A stretch of 64,000 bases of DNA from Pyropia yezoensis. Lineage: Eukaryota > Rhodophyta > Bangiophyceae > Bangiales > Bangiaceae. The stretch spans positions 29,984,894 through 30,048,893 of the forward strand of contig CM020618.1 in assembly GCA_009829735.1 (NCBI GenBank). The letters run 5' to 3'. The position numbers and the translations under genes are program-made. The notes under the pieces were generated by a model. The model ran no database searches, was not told the origin of the DNA, and saw nothing but the letters and a program-made list of their open reading frames with translations. The first letter of the stretch is position 1; each line of letters starts with the position of its first letter. This document shows, piece by piece, positions 32,454 through 43,388 of this stretch.

Positions 32454-33425
32454 CGGAGGGAGTCTCCAAGGGTCCCCACACAAGCAGGAAGTGCCGCCGA
32501 GCACGGAAGCGCGAAGGAGGTGAGAGGAAGCGCGGCGAGAGGCTCGCCAGACCTGAGGCGTCAGGCAGCGGACTCGTGGGGAAGCGACGGTGGGGTTGTG
32601 GGGGCGCGGCCCCAGGAGCACGTTGTGGACAGTGGCACAAGGTGGGGACGGCGGGTGGGGACGCGCCGTGCGCGGCAAGCTGCGTTAGGGGCAGAGGGGG
32701 GGCCCCGTCGAGGCAGTGCGAGGCCCCCTGGGGTGTGGGGTGGCGCGGTGCAGCCTGACTGGGAAGGACGAGGAGAATGTCAGGCAAAACATGGTCGATG
32801 CCCTTCAGGCCATCCCTGAACGTAGACGTTTTTTTTGCTTATGGCAACTCACCCTGAGGCACCGCCCCGCCGGAGAAGGGACCTCTGGACCTTCCAGAAG
32901 GGCAGTGGACACAGAAGCAGCTCGACTGGGAAGGACATGCGTGGGAGCGCAAACTGATCTGATTGACCAATGGACGACCGGCACAGTGTTTTTGAAGTTT
33001 GACAGGGCTTCTCCCAGAGAAATCCCACAGCGCCAAAACGTAGGTCGATTCTTTGCTCGCATGCATGGGTGCCAGACTTCCCGGACCTGTCAGTCGGTGT
33101 TCTCGTCACTTTTCACTTTTTACAATCGCCCTTTCACTTCTCGTGGCGAGCGCCTGGCGGCAGCACGGGAAGCACTCACGCGGTTGCTGGGTGCTGCCTG
33201 ACGCCCAGGCCAGGCCCTCTGTCTCAGCGCTCGCTTTTCCACTCTCGTGCGCGACACCCACTTGCCTGCCTTTCCCCTTACCTTTCCCGTTCCCAGCCGG
33301 CTAGGCAGCCGCACAGCCCCTTCACAAACCCTCATTCCACCACTGCGTCTACCCCTGGCTCCGCTCCGTGCCGACGAGCTCGCGTTGCCCTGCCGCGTCC
33401 AAGACGGCTTTTTTTCTCAGACGCT
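32454..33425. promoter_or_regulatory. divergent intergenic region of the transposon
   Basis: The 970 bp between the two start codons hold no convincing gene. They are expected to contain the promoters for both transposon genes. A run of T at 32,829-32,836 and the TTTTCACTTTTTACAATCGCCC stretch near 33,110 are the only AT-rich patches. Open frames continuing upstream of the transposase ATG (to 33,069) read as low-complexity Pro/Ser sequence and are not favoured as coding. Confidence 0.4.
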
Positions 33426-34535
33426 ATGACGTTTCCGGAGGACCGCCGCGTCCTGGTCCTCTCCTGGCTCATTGCCGGAGAAATGTCGCAGCCTGAAGCA
33501 GCGCGCCTGGGTGGTGTCGGCTCGGCTACCGTGTGGCGCTGGCTCGATGTCTACAAAAAGACGGGATCGTTCTGGCCTGACGACTCCCTGGGCCAGCGGC
33601 ACTTTGACTGTGCCGTTTTCAATCCCAACTTTTTGCAGGCCGTGACGGCGCTGATCGTCGACTCTCCCGAGGCCTTCCTCGGAGAGATCTCAGTGACCTT
33701 GAGGCACCTGTCTGGGCTGCCTGGGTGGGAGGGGCTCCCTCACTCGCCGTCCACTGTGCTGCGCGTACTCTCTGCCGTGGGCTACACGCACAAAAAGATC
33801 ATCACGCACTTCCGAGAGCGCGACGTCCAGCGCCGCCGCGCGTTCGGCCGCGCCATCAGGCGCGTGCCCATCAAGTGCATCGTGAGCGCTGATGAGGTCC
33901 ACAAGGACGGGTCTACCGACTACCGGCGGTACGGGTGGGCGCTTCGCGGGAGACGCGATGAGGCTCTCATTGCGGACCCTCGCCAAACCCCCCGCTTTTC
34001 TACCATGGCGGCTGTGTCTATTGACGGCGTGGTTGAGACGCTGACGTGCGCAGTGCCTCCGGCCTACTGCTCCCTGGACTGGGCCTTTTTTATCCACCGC
34101 CTGGCTCCCAGTATGGGCATGTGGAACCCAGACCTGCCGGCTAATCGATGGACCGAGCAGGAGCCGAGGTCGGTGCTGCTCATCGACAATGCGGCTATCC
34201 ACTCCGACGAGTGCGACGATCTTGCTCGAGAATACGGCATCCTCGTCCTGCGCCTGCCCCCCTACTCTCCCGACTTTGCGCCGGTTGAGGGGGTCTTCTC
34301 CAATTTGAAGGCGTGGCTCTCGGCGGAGTCGGCGGATGACCGGCTGGGCGGCGTGACCATGCCTGACGGTTCCTTGATGGGGAAAAATGTCCGGTTGATG
34401 ATGGAGGTGGGCCTCGCGAGCATTTCCAGAGAGCAATGCGCGAGTCAGTTTGGTCGCGTGTATCGCGAATGGCTGCGACAGGATTTACACGTTGACGGGT
34501 TGATGGGAGGGCCTGACGTTATCGCAGAGATGTGA
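33426..34535 (+). CDS. IS630/Tc1/mariner-type DDE transposase (DDE_3), copy 1
   Basis: From the ATG at 33,426 the protein has 369 residues. Two helix-turn-helix-like regions at the N-terminus (about 5-45, with SQPEAARLGGVGSATVWRWL; about 65-115) would bind the element ends. The nuclease core shows SADEVHKD (D156), LIDNAAIH (D254) and PYSPDFAPVEGVFSNLK (E288), so 33 residues separate the second D and the E. SPDFAPVE is the family hallmark. The length is normal for the superfamily and no break is seen, so the gene may be active or recently so. The start was chosen because the family N-terminus begins there; the frame stays open further upstream without homology. It would cut and paste the surrounding element. 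Confidence 0.9.
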   Translation: MTFPEDRRVLVLSWLIAGEMSQPEAARLGGVGSATVWRWLDVYKKTGSFWPDDSLGQRHFDCAVFNPNFLQAVTALIVDSPEAFLGEISVTLRHLSGLPGWEGLPHSPSTVLRVLSAVGYTHKKIITHFRERDVQRRRAFGRAIRRVPIKCIVSADEVHKDGSTDYRRYGWALRGRRDEALIADPRQTPRFSTMAAVSIDGVVETLTCAVPPAYCSLDWAFFIHRLAPSMGMWNPDLPANRWTEQEPRSVLLIDNAAIHSDECDDLAREYGILVLRLPPYSPDFAPVEGVFSNLKAWLSAESADDRLGGVTMPDGSLMGKNVRLMMEVGLASISREQCASQFGRVYREWLRQDLHVDGLMGGPDVIAEM

Positions 34536-34639
34536 AATTGCATTCTTGATGAACACTCACTGGCGGCGCGCACGGATGGGAGTAACCCGGGGCCCATCAG
34601 AAGGGACGATGGGAAAGCGCCCATGGAGCGCATCCGCCG

Positions 34640-36266
34640 GCCGCAGAGGAAAGCACACACGTGTCGGTCGTTGCTACCACCACCGACGACTCTCCACCAC
34701 CAACCCCCTCGCTCGGCGCGCCCCACTTGCCCTCAAATGAACCCCCCGCGGAAAAAAACAACTGCCGTCGCCCCCCCCTACCACCACGAGGACCAGCGCC
34801 CAGCCGGAAGGAGGACCACCGCTCCGCCACGCACCACCACCAGGACCCCCACCAGCACCGCCCCACTCTACCCCCCCCAGAGCAACCCCCCGATCACCCC
34901 CGCCCAAATCTCGGCCCCCCCCGACCACAGCGCGGGTGCCATGACGCAGGCAGGACTCCGGCGTTGCTGCCGCTACCGCCTCCTTGCCGCAGCCACGGCG
35001 GGGGTTGTCAATCCCCCGCGACATCCATGGCCTCCCGCCATGCCTCACGGCGCGACCGGCGTGGACACAGCGGTGGCGGCGGCGTCTGCGAGGGTGGAGT
35101 TCGCGGCGAAGGGTGTGCCGGCGGCAGAACAAAAAAGGACCATCTGTCCCCCACACCACCTCGAGCCCCAGCCCCCAGGCGGTAAACGAACCACCGCACC
35201 GCCACACACCGCCAGCAGGCCCCCAACCAGCACCCACCACGGTACACCCACAGCATCCCCCGGATCACCCTCCCCCACAGCCCCGCCGCCCCCACAACAG
35301 CATTGCCACCGTGACGCCGCCGCGACGCCCACCTTGCCACTGCTGCCGCTTCCTTGCCGCCACCACCGCGGGGGTCGTCTCTCTCCCGCAACCGCCACGG
35401 CCGGCAGCCACGCCCCACCGCGCCACCGGCGTGGTGGTCGCTGCGGCGGCGGCGGGGGTGGCGGCGGCGGCGGCAGCAAAAAGAGGCCGCGGCCCCCCCC
35501 CACCACCACGAGCACCAGCTCCCAGCGGGAAGAGGACCACCGCACCGCCGCGCACCGCCAGGAGCCCAACCACCAGCACCCCCCACAGCACCCCCCCCCC
35601 GGAGCCTCTCCCGCAGCACCCCCCCCACAGCCCCGCCACCCCCCACAACAGCACCGCCGCCGTGTCGCCGCCGCGTCGCCGACCTTGCTGCCGCTGCCGC
35701 TTTCTTGCCGCCGAGAGGCGCGGGAACGGGGGCGGCGCAGGGGCAGGCGCGGGCATTGGAAAGTTCTTCACAGGCCCTTCAATGTTCAACAATGGGACAG
35801 AGAAAAACAATGCCAAGGAAAAGAGCACAAAACAATGCACGTAGAAAAGTGAGGGGTCATGAAAAACGACGGGCTGATGCAAAGAATCAAGAAAGGAAAC
35901 ACAAAGAATCAAAAAACGTCGGCAGCCGCGGCGCTCACACCAGCTATGAGACAGGAGGACAGTCAAGCGCACCACAGGAGACACACTGGCAGGTAGCACG
36001 CGACGTCTGGCGACGCGGCAGGCAGACGCCATGGGCTTGGCGTGGGCGATGGGGGTAACTGGGCGACGCCGGCCTTGCCGCCGCTGCCGCCTCCGTGCCG
36101 CGGCCGCCGCGGGGTCGTCACCCCCCCACGACCTCCGCGGCCGGCAGCCACGCCCCACCGCGCGACCGGCGTGGCGGTGGGGATGGCGGCGGCGGCGGGG
36201 GCGGCCGTGGCAAAAAAAAGCTGCCATCGCCCCCCCAAACAACCACGAGCGCCGGCACCCAGCCAG
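34640..36266. repeat. right subterminal C-rich region, first contig
   Basis: This stretch downstream of the transposase is strongly C-rich on the top strand and consists of diverged and then closely matching inverted copies of the ~1.1-kb G-rich unit (for example CATTGGAAAGTTCTTCACAG at about 35,755). It stops abruptly at the run of N. Frames open on both strands are not considered coding. Confidence 0.65.
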
Positions 36267-36766
36267 NNNNNNNNNNNNNNNNNNNNNNNNNNNNNNNNNN
36301 NNNNNNNNNNNNNNNNNNNNNNNNNNNNNNNNNNNNNNNNNNNNNNNNNNNNNNNNNNNNNNNNNNNNNNNNNNNNNNNNNNNNNNNNNNNNNNNNNNNN
36401 NNNNNNNNNNNNNNNNNNNNNNNNNNNNNNNNNNNNNNNNNNNNNNNNNNNNNNNNNNNNNNNNNNNNNNNNNNNNNNNNNNNNNNNNNNNNNNNNNNNN
36501 NNNNNNNNNNNNNNNNNNNNNNNNNNNNNNNNNNNNNNNNNNNNNNNNNNNNNNNNNNNNNNNNNNNNNNNNNNNNNNNNNNNNNNNNNNNNNNNNNNNN
36601 NNNNNNNNNNNNNNNNNNNNNNNNNNNNNNNNNNNNNNNNNNNNNNNNNNNNNNNNNNNNNNNNNNNNNNNNNNNNNNNNNNNNNNNNNNNNNNNNNNNN
36701 NNNNNNNNNNNNNNNNNNNNNNNNNNNNNNNNNNNNNNNNNNNNNNNNNNNNNNNNNNNNNNNNNN
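36267..36766. other. assembly gap of exactly 500 N
   Basis: A round-number placeholder gap. The sequence that ends at 36,266 continues without a gap in the second copy at 42,193, and the sequence starting at 36,767 is already present at 30,840. Confidence 0.98.
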
Positions 36767-38380
36767 GAACGACTCGAGGGCCTTCCTTTGACCAAAGGAC
36801 CACTGGTCGGCGCTCGTCATGGCGGGGCGAAAAAGATCGACCAGCTCGTGGACGGTAGTACCCTCCCCCACAACGACCATCCCAGACAGCCGTTCATTGA
36901 TCATTACCTTCTTGACCAGGTCCAAGTACGCCACGTCTGTCTTCGGCTGGTAGTCCTCCTCGAATACGGTGAACACACCAGCCCCATCCATGTCCACAAC
37001 CCGCCCATACCTCGACACAGGCAAGTCGGGCGCAGCACCTGCGGCTGCGGCACCATCCTCAACAATCCCAAGTGTATCAACAACACCATTGGCCCCCAGC
37101 CGCCCACCGTCACGGCTGCTCGGCCCGCGCAGCTGCATCGGCGAGGACCCCAGAACCATCGCACGCGTGGCTGATCGAGAGGCCGCCTGGGCAGATAAGC
37201 AGCGCTGGATCTGCCGCAGGGGGTCTTCCCCGGCGACCAGTGCACCGCGTCCACCCTCTGCATCGGCGTCTGGAGGGGGGGCAGGCAGGCCTCCAGACTG
37301 GTCGGCGGCCGCCAGTAGCTTTGCTGCAACGGGAGACTTCCCAGCAACGCGTCGCTGGTAAGCGGCGCGCAGGACCGCCATGTTGTCCTTGTGCGTCGTC
37401 GACGAGCTCTTTCCGCTTCTGCTGGCAATCTCCGCCAGGTTGTCCAGGTCAACAGACATGCATTCAACCTCTGAAAGCGCCTTTCGACGGGACGGCACGG
37501 CGGCAGCAGGCCCACCGCCCCTCCCCCCCTCCTCAACAGAGCTGCTGCTGCTGGTCCCCCCCGCCTCGTGCGCAGTGTGGAGGCGTGCCTTCGTGGCTGC
37601 GAGCTTGCGCGCAGCGGCAGCATGCGCAGCGTAACGCGTCTGGCTCGCCACGCGCGCCAGCTGGATGTACTCGGCGGTCAAGCTGGGCGCGTTGCACACC
37701 ATGACTGCCGGCGTCAAACGAAAAGCTCGCTTCCGCCGTACGACGTTGCGGTCTTTCACCACAGCCTGGAGGGCACGTGAATGACTCGCGTGAATAAAAA
37801 AAAAACAGGATGGGTTGTTGAAAGCTCACAAAACGTCGAGACGAAAGTCAGACTACGTGCCAACGAAAAAGGGAGTGGAAAGTACCATTGACACGCTCTG
37901 CATACGGCACCATGATGGGACGTGTGCCACATGGGGAGTTCGCCTCGTCCCCTCCCCCCCCCCCCCCCCCCTGGCTGATCCTGCCACCGCCCCCGCCGCA
38001 GCGTGCTCCCCCGCACCACGTTTGAGGTACTGTACCACCAGCTCCCTTCTCTTCTGGAACCTCTCGCTCGTGCACGCCACTGCTTGCGCCAGGCGATAAC
38101 GTACCGTCTCATAAATTGCCCCATAACGGATGGTCATCGGCTCGTGACCATCTTGAAGACAGAGGGCGCAGCGCAACTGCTTCTTGGACGAGTCGCTGCG
38201 TGGGCACGACTTAGAGTCACAGCCCGCAGGGCCCAAGAGAAGCGCATCTCCCGGCTGCAGGTTGCAGCGACACTCCACAGTCGCCATGTCGCAGTTGCGA
38301 GCGTCATGCTTGGGCGTTCCCTCCGCCGCCTGAAAACCGCAAAACCCGCACGTGGGATGGCCGCGCCGGCGTGCGGCCAT
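36767..38380 (-). CDS. zinc-knuckle transposon protein, second copy, cut by the gap
   Basis: It repeats the gene at 30,810-32,453, with first-exon ATG at 38,380, zinc knuckle and second exon from about 37,768, truncated at the N run before the last residues. The nucleotide sequence is essentially the same. Probably the same gene assembled twice. Confidence 0.45.
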
Positions 38381-39351
38381 CGGAGGGAGTCTCCAAGGGT
38401 CCCCACACAAGCAGGAAGTGCCGCCGAGCACGGAAGCGCGAAGGAGGTGAGAGGAAGCGCGGCGAGAGGCTCGCCAGACCTGAGGCGTCAGGCAGCGGAC
38501 TCGTGGGGAAGCGACGGTGGGGTTGTGGGGGCGCGGCCCAGGAGCACGTTGTGGACAGTGGCACAAGGTGGGGACGGCGGGTGGGGACGCGCCGTGCGCG
38601 GCAAGCTGCGTTAGGGGCAGAGGGGGGGCCCCGTCGAGGCAGTGCGAGGCCCCCTGGGGTGTGGGGTGGCGCGGTGCAGCCTGACTGGGAAGGACGAGGA
38701 GAATGTCAGGCAAAACATGGTCGATGCCCTTCAGGCCATCCCTGAACGTAGACGTTTTTTTTGCTTATGGCAACTCACCCTGAGGCACCGCCCCGCCGGA
38801 GAAGGGACCTCTGGACCTTCCAGAAGGGCAGTGGACACAGAAGCAGCTCGACTGGGAAGGACATGCGTGGGAGCGCAAACTGATCTGATTGACCAATGGA
38901 CGACCGGCACAGTGTTTTTGAAGTTTGACAGGGCTTCTCCCAGAGAAATCCCACAGCGCCAAAACGTAGGTCGATTCTTTGCTCGCATGCATGGGTGCCA
39001 GACTTCCCGGACCTGTCAGTCGGTGTTCTCGTCACTTTTCACTTTTTACAATCGCCCTTTCACTTCTCGTGGCGAGCGCCTGGCGGCAGCACGGGAAGCA
39101 CTCACGCGGTTGCTGGGTGCTGCCTGACGCCCAGGCCAGGCCCTCTGTCTCAGCGCTCGCTTTTCCACTCTCGTGCGCGACACCCACTTGCCTGCCTTTC
39201 CCCTTACCTTTCCCGTTCCCAGCCGGCTAGGCAGCCGCACAGCCCCTTCACAAACCCTCATTCCACCACTGCGTCTACCCCTGGCTCCGCTCCGTGCCGA
39301 CGAGCTCGCGTTGCCCTGCCGCGTCCAAGACGGCTTTTTTTCTCAGACGCT

Positions 39352-40461
39352 ATGACGTTTCCGGAGGACCGCCGCGTCCTGGTCCTCTCCTGGCTCATTG
39401 CCGGAGAAATGTCGCAGCCTGAAGCAGCGCGCCTGGGTGGTGTCGGCTCGGCTACCGTGTGGCGCTGGCTCGATGTCTACAAAAAGACGGGATCGTTCTG
39501 GCCTGACGACTCCCTGGGCCAGCGGCACTTTGACTGTGCCGTTTTCAATCCCAACTTTTTGCAGGCCGTGACGGCGCTGATCGTCGACTCTCCCGAGGCC
39601 TTCCTCGGAGAGATCTCAGTGACCTTGAGGCACCTGTCTGGGCTGCCTGGGTGGGAGGGGCTCCCTCACTCGCCGTCCACTGTGCTGCGCGTACTCTCTG
39701 CCGTGGGCTACACGCACAAAAAGATCATCACGCACTTCCGAGAGCGCGACGTCCAGCGCCGCCGCGCGTTCGGCCGCGCCATCAGGCGCGTGCCCATCAA
39801 GTGCATCGTGAGCGCTGATGAGGTCCACAAGGACGGGTCTACCGACTACCGGCGGTACGGGTGGGCGCTTCGCGGGAGACGCGATGAGGCTCTCATTGCG
39901 GACCCTCGCCAAACCCCCCGCTTTTCTACCATGGCGGCTGTGTCTATTGACGGCGTGGTTGAGACGCTGACGTGCGCAGTGCCTCCGGCCTACTGCTCCC
40001 TGGACTGGGCCTTTTTTATCCACCGCCTGGCTCCCAGTATGGGCATGTGGAACCCAGACCTGCCGGCTAATCGATGGACCGAGCAGGAGCCGAGGTCGGT
40101 GCTGCTCATCGACAATGCGGCTATCCACTCCGACGAGTGCGACGATCTTGCTCGAGAATACGGCATCCTCGTCCTGCGCCTGCCCCCCTACTCTCCCGAC
40201 TTTGCGCCGGTTGAGGGGGTCTTCTCCAATTTGAAGGCGTGGCTCTCGGCGGAGTCGGCGGATGACCGGCTGGGCGGCGTGACCATGCCTGACGGTTCCT
40301 TGATGGGGAAAAATGTCCGGTTGATGATGGAGGTGGGCCTCGCGAGCATTTCCAGAGAGCAATGCGCGAGTCAGTTTGGTCGCGTGTATCGCGAATGGCT
40401 GCGACAGGATTTACACGTTGACGGGTTGATGGGAGGGCCTGACGTTATCGCAGAGATGTGA
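39352..40461 (+). CDS. DDE_3 transposase, second copy
   Basis: The protein is identical to that of 33,426-34,535 along all 369 residues, with the same D156, D254 and E288. The flanks are equally identical. Likely an assembly duplicate; if it is a true second copy, the duplication is very recent. Confidence 0.7.
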   Translation: MTFPEDRRVLVLSWLIAGEMSQPEAARLGGVGSATVWRWLDVYKKTGSFWPDDSLGQRHFDCAVFNPNFLQAVTALIVDSPEAFLGEISVTLRHLSGLPGWEGLPHSPSTVLRVLSAVGYTHKKIITHFRERDVQRRRAFGRAIRRVPIKCIVSADEVHKDGSTDYRRYGWALRGRRDEALIADPRQTPRFSTMAAVSIDGVVETLTCAVPPAYCSLDWAFFIHRLAPSMGMWNPDLPANRWTEQEPRSVLLIDNAAIHSDECDDLAREYGILVLRLPPYSPDFAPVEGVFSNLKAWLSAESADDRLGGVTMPDGSLMGKNVRLMMEVGLASISREQCASQFGRVYREWLRQDLHVDGLMGGPDVIAEM

Positions 40462-41239
40462 AATTGCATTCTTGATGAACACTCACTGGCGGCGCGCACG
40501 GATGGGAGTAACCCGGGGCCCATCAGAAGGGACGATGGGAAAGCGCCCATGGAGCGCATCCGCCGGCCGCAGAGGAAAGCACACACGTGTCGGTCGTTGC
40601 TACCACCACCGACGACTCTCCACCACCAACCCCCTCGCTCGGCGCGCCCCACTTGCCCTCAAATGAACCCCCCGCGGAAAAAAACAACTGCCGTCGCCCC
40701 CCCCTACCACCACGAGGACCAGCGCCCAGCCGGAAGGAGGACCACCGCTCCGCCACGCACCACCACCAGGACCCCCACCAGCACCGCCCCACTCTACCCC
40801 CCCCAGAGCAACCCCCCGATCACCCCCGCCCAAATCTCGGCCCCCCCCGACCACAGCGCGGGTGCCATGACGCAGGCAGGACTCCGGCGTTGCTGCCGCT
40901 ACCGCCTCCTTGCCGCAGCCACGGCGGGGGTTGTCAATCCCCCGCGACATCCATGGCCTCCCGCCATGCCTCACGGCGCGACCGGCGTGGACACAGCGGT
41001 GGCGGCGGCGTCTGCGAGGGTGGAGTTCGCGGCGAAGGGTGTGCCGGCGGCAGAACAAAAAAGGACCATCTGTCCCCCACACCACCTCGAGCCCCAGCCC
41101 CCAGGCGGTAAACGAACCACCGCACCGCCACACACCGCCAGCAGGCCCCCAACCAGCACCCACCACGGTACACCCACAGCATCCCCCGGATCACCCTCCC
41201 CCACAGCCCCGCCGCCCCCCACAACAGCATTGCCACCGT

Positions 41240-43388
41240 GACGCCGCCGCGACGCCCACCTTGCCACTGCTGCCGCTTCCTTGCCGCCACCACCGCGGGG
41301 GTCGTCTCTCTCCCGCAACCGCCACGGCCGGCAGCCACGCCCCACCGCGCCACCGGCGTGGTGGTCGCTGCGGCGGCGGCGGGGGTGGCGGCGGCGGCGG
41401 CAGCAAAAAGAGGCCGCGGCCCCCCCCCACCACCACGAGCACCAGCTCCCAGCGGGAAGAGGACCACCGCACCGCCGCGCACCGCCAGGAGCCCAACCAC
41501 CAGCACCCCCCACAGCACCCCCCCCCGGAGCCTCTCCCGCAGCACCCCCCCCACAGCCCCGCCACCCCCACAACAGCACCGCCGCCGTGTCGCCGCCGCG
41601 TCGCCGACCTTGCTGCCGCTGCCGCTTTCTTGCCGCCGAGAGGCGCGGGAACGGGGGCGGCGCAGGGGCAGGCGCGGGCATTGGAAAGTTCTTCACAGGC
41701 CCTTCAATGTTCAACAATGGGACAGAGAAAAACAATGCCAAGGAAAAGAGCACAAAACAATGCACGTAGAAAAGTGAGGGGTCATGAAAAACGACGGGCT
41801 GATGCAAAGAATCAAGAAAGGAAACACAAAGAATCAAAAAACGTCGGCAGCCGCGGCGCTCACACCAGCTATGAGACAGGAGGACAGTCAAGCGCACCAC
41901 AGGAGACACACTGGCAGGTAGCACGCGACGTCTGGCGACGCGGCAGGCAGACGCCATGGGCTTGGCGTGGGCGGATGGGGGTAACTGGGCGACGCCGGCC
42001 TTGCCGCCGCTGCCGCCTCCGTGCCGCGGCCGCCGCGGGGGTCGTCACCCCCCCACGACCTCCGCGGCCGGCAGCCACGCCCCACCGCGCGACCGGCGTG
42101 GCGGTGGGGATGGCGGCGGCGGCGGGGGCGGCCGTGGCAAAAAAAAGCTGCCATCGCCCCCCCCAACAACCACGAGCGCCGGCACCCAGCCAGAAAGAGG
42201 ACCATCACACCGTCGCACACCTCCAATGGCCCCCCCACCGGCACCCCGCACAGCACACCCCCCCACAGCATCCCCCCAATTACCCCCCCCACACCCCCGC
42301 CCCCCCCACAACAGCACCGCTGCCGTGACGCCGACGCGACGACGATCTTGATTCTGCTGCCGCTGCCTTGCCGCCCCCACCGCGGGGGTTGTCCCTCCCC
42401 CGCAACCGCCACGGCCGGCAGCCACGCCCCACCGCGCCACCGGCGTGGTGGTCGCTGCGGCGGCGGCGGGGGTGGCGGCGGCGGCAAAAAAAAAAAGCGG
42501 CGGCCCCCCCCCACCACCACAAGCACCAGCTCCCAGGCGGGAAGAGGACCACCGCACCGCCGCGCACCGCCAGCAGCCCCCCCACCACCACGCGCCACAG
42601 CACCCCCCCCTCGCAGCCTCTCCTGCAGCTCCCCCCCCACACAGCCCCGCCACCCCCCACAACAGCACCGCCGCCGTGTCGCCGCCGCGTCGCCGACCTT
42701 GCTGCCGCTGCCGCTTTCTTGCCGCCGAGAGTCGCGGGGACGGGGGCGGGTGCCGCTGCGGAGGATGGGGCGGGGCGATGGAAGCGCGCGGCAACGATGG
42801 CGCGTACGACGGTGGGGTGGCAGTGGCCGCAGGCGACGGGATGCCGACGGCGGTGGGGGGGTACGGGCGGTGACCGGGAGCAGGGAGCTGGAGAGCGAGG
42901 GGGTTTTGGTGACGCAAAAAAACCAGGGGGAACATCCTGCAACGTAGCGCAGCCAAGGCCTCATTGCGTGGGGCGTACACCCTTTTCTCCCGTGCTTTTT
43001 TAGGCCCGCACGCTGTCGGGCGAGCTCAGTCGGTACGTAGCAGACTACGCCCCGCGGCATGAAAAGTGTGCTCCACTTTTCCAGGGCCGGCGAACGTTTG
43101 GCGCCGGCGTTCTGCTCCAAGTCAGGGCGCTTTGGAAAATCTGGGACCTGGCTCTCTGTGAGTGCCCAAGACCAGCGTTGGGAAAAGCGTTGGGGACGCT
43201 GATCGTTCTTTTTGACAATGAGGGCTGACGCGCATCGCGCTTTGAAAAGATCAGAGCCTTCGTTGTGCTTTCACCTGAGACACTTCAAAAAAGCACTCAG
43301 GAGGCTCCAAAAACACAAAAGTACCGGGGCGGGGGGGGGCGGCGGCCGAGTGCCCCTGAACGGCAGTGCTGCGTCAGTCGCAGCGCCA
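41240..43388 (-). repeat. right inverted arm of the DNA transposon
   Basis: It is the reverse complement of 27,027-29,240, with small indels mainly in G/C runs. It contains one full ~1.1-kb unit (41,690-42,786) and part of another. The outer end is at about 43,388, where GGCGCTGCGACTGACGCAGC (read on the minus strand) meets unrelated flanking DNA. Confidence 0.7.

Larger units (their letters stand above)
36767..42193 (+). repeat. near-identical second copy of 30,840-36,266
   Basis: The two blocks have the same length (5,427 bp, offset 5,927) and differ, as far as I can see, only by a few single-base and homopolymer-length changes. One block ends and the other begins at the 500-N gap. This is best explained as the overlap of two contigs and not a biological tandem duplication. 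Confidence 0.85.
27027..43388. mobile_element. DNA transposon with long G/C-skewed inverted ends (assembled with a false duplication)
   Basis: The sequence from 27,027 inward is the reverse complement of that from 43,388 inward, starting GGCGCTGCGACTGACGCAGC after one or a few bases, itself a small hairpin. Identity stays high for about 1.7 kb and weakens to about 2.2 kb. Between the ends lie a DDE transposase gene (+) and a divergent zinc-knuckle gene (-). Because of the contig overlap around the 500-N gap the annotated length is inflated; without it the element would be about 10.4 kb. No target-site duplication is evident directly outside the ends. Long inverted ends built of tandem units are unlike the short ends of typical Tc1/mariner elements. 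Confidence 0.65.
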
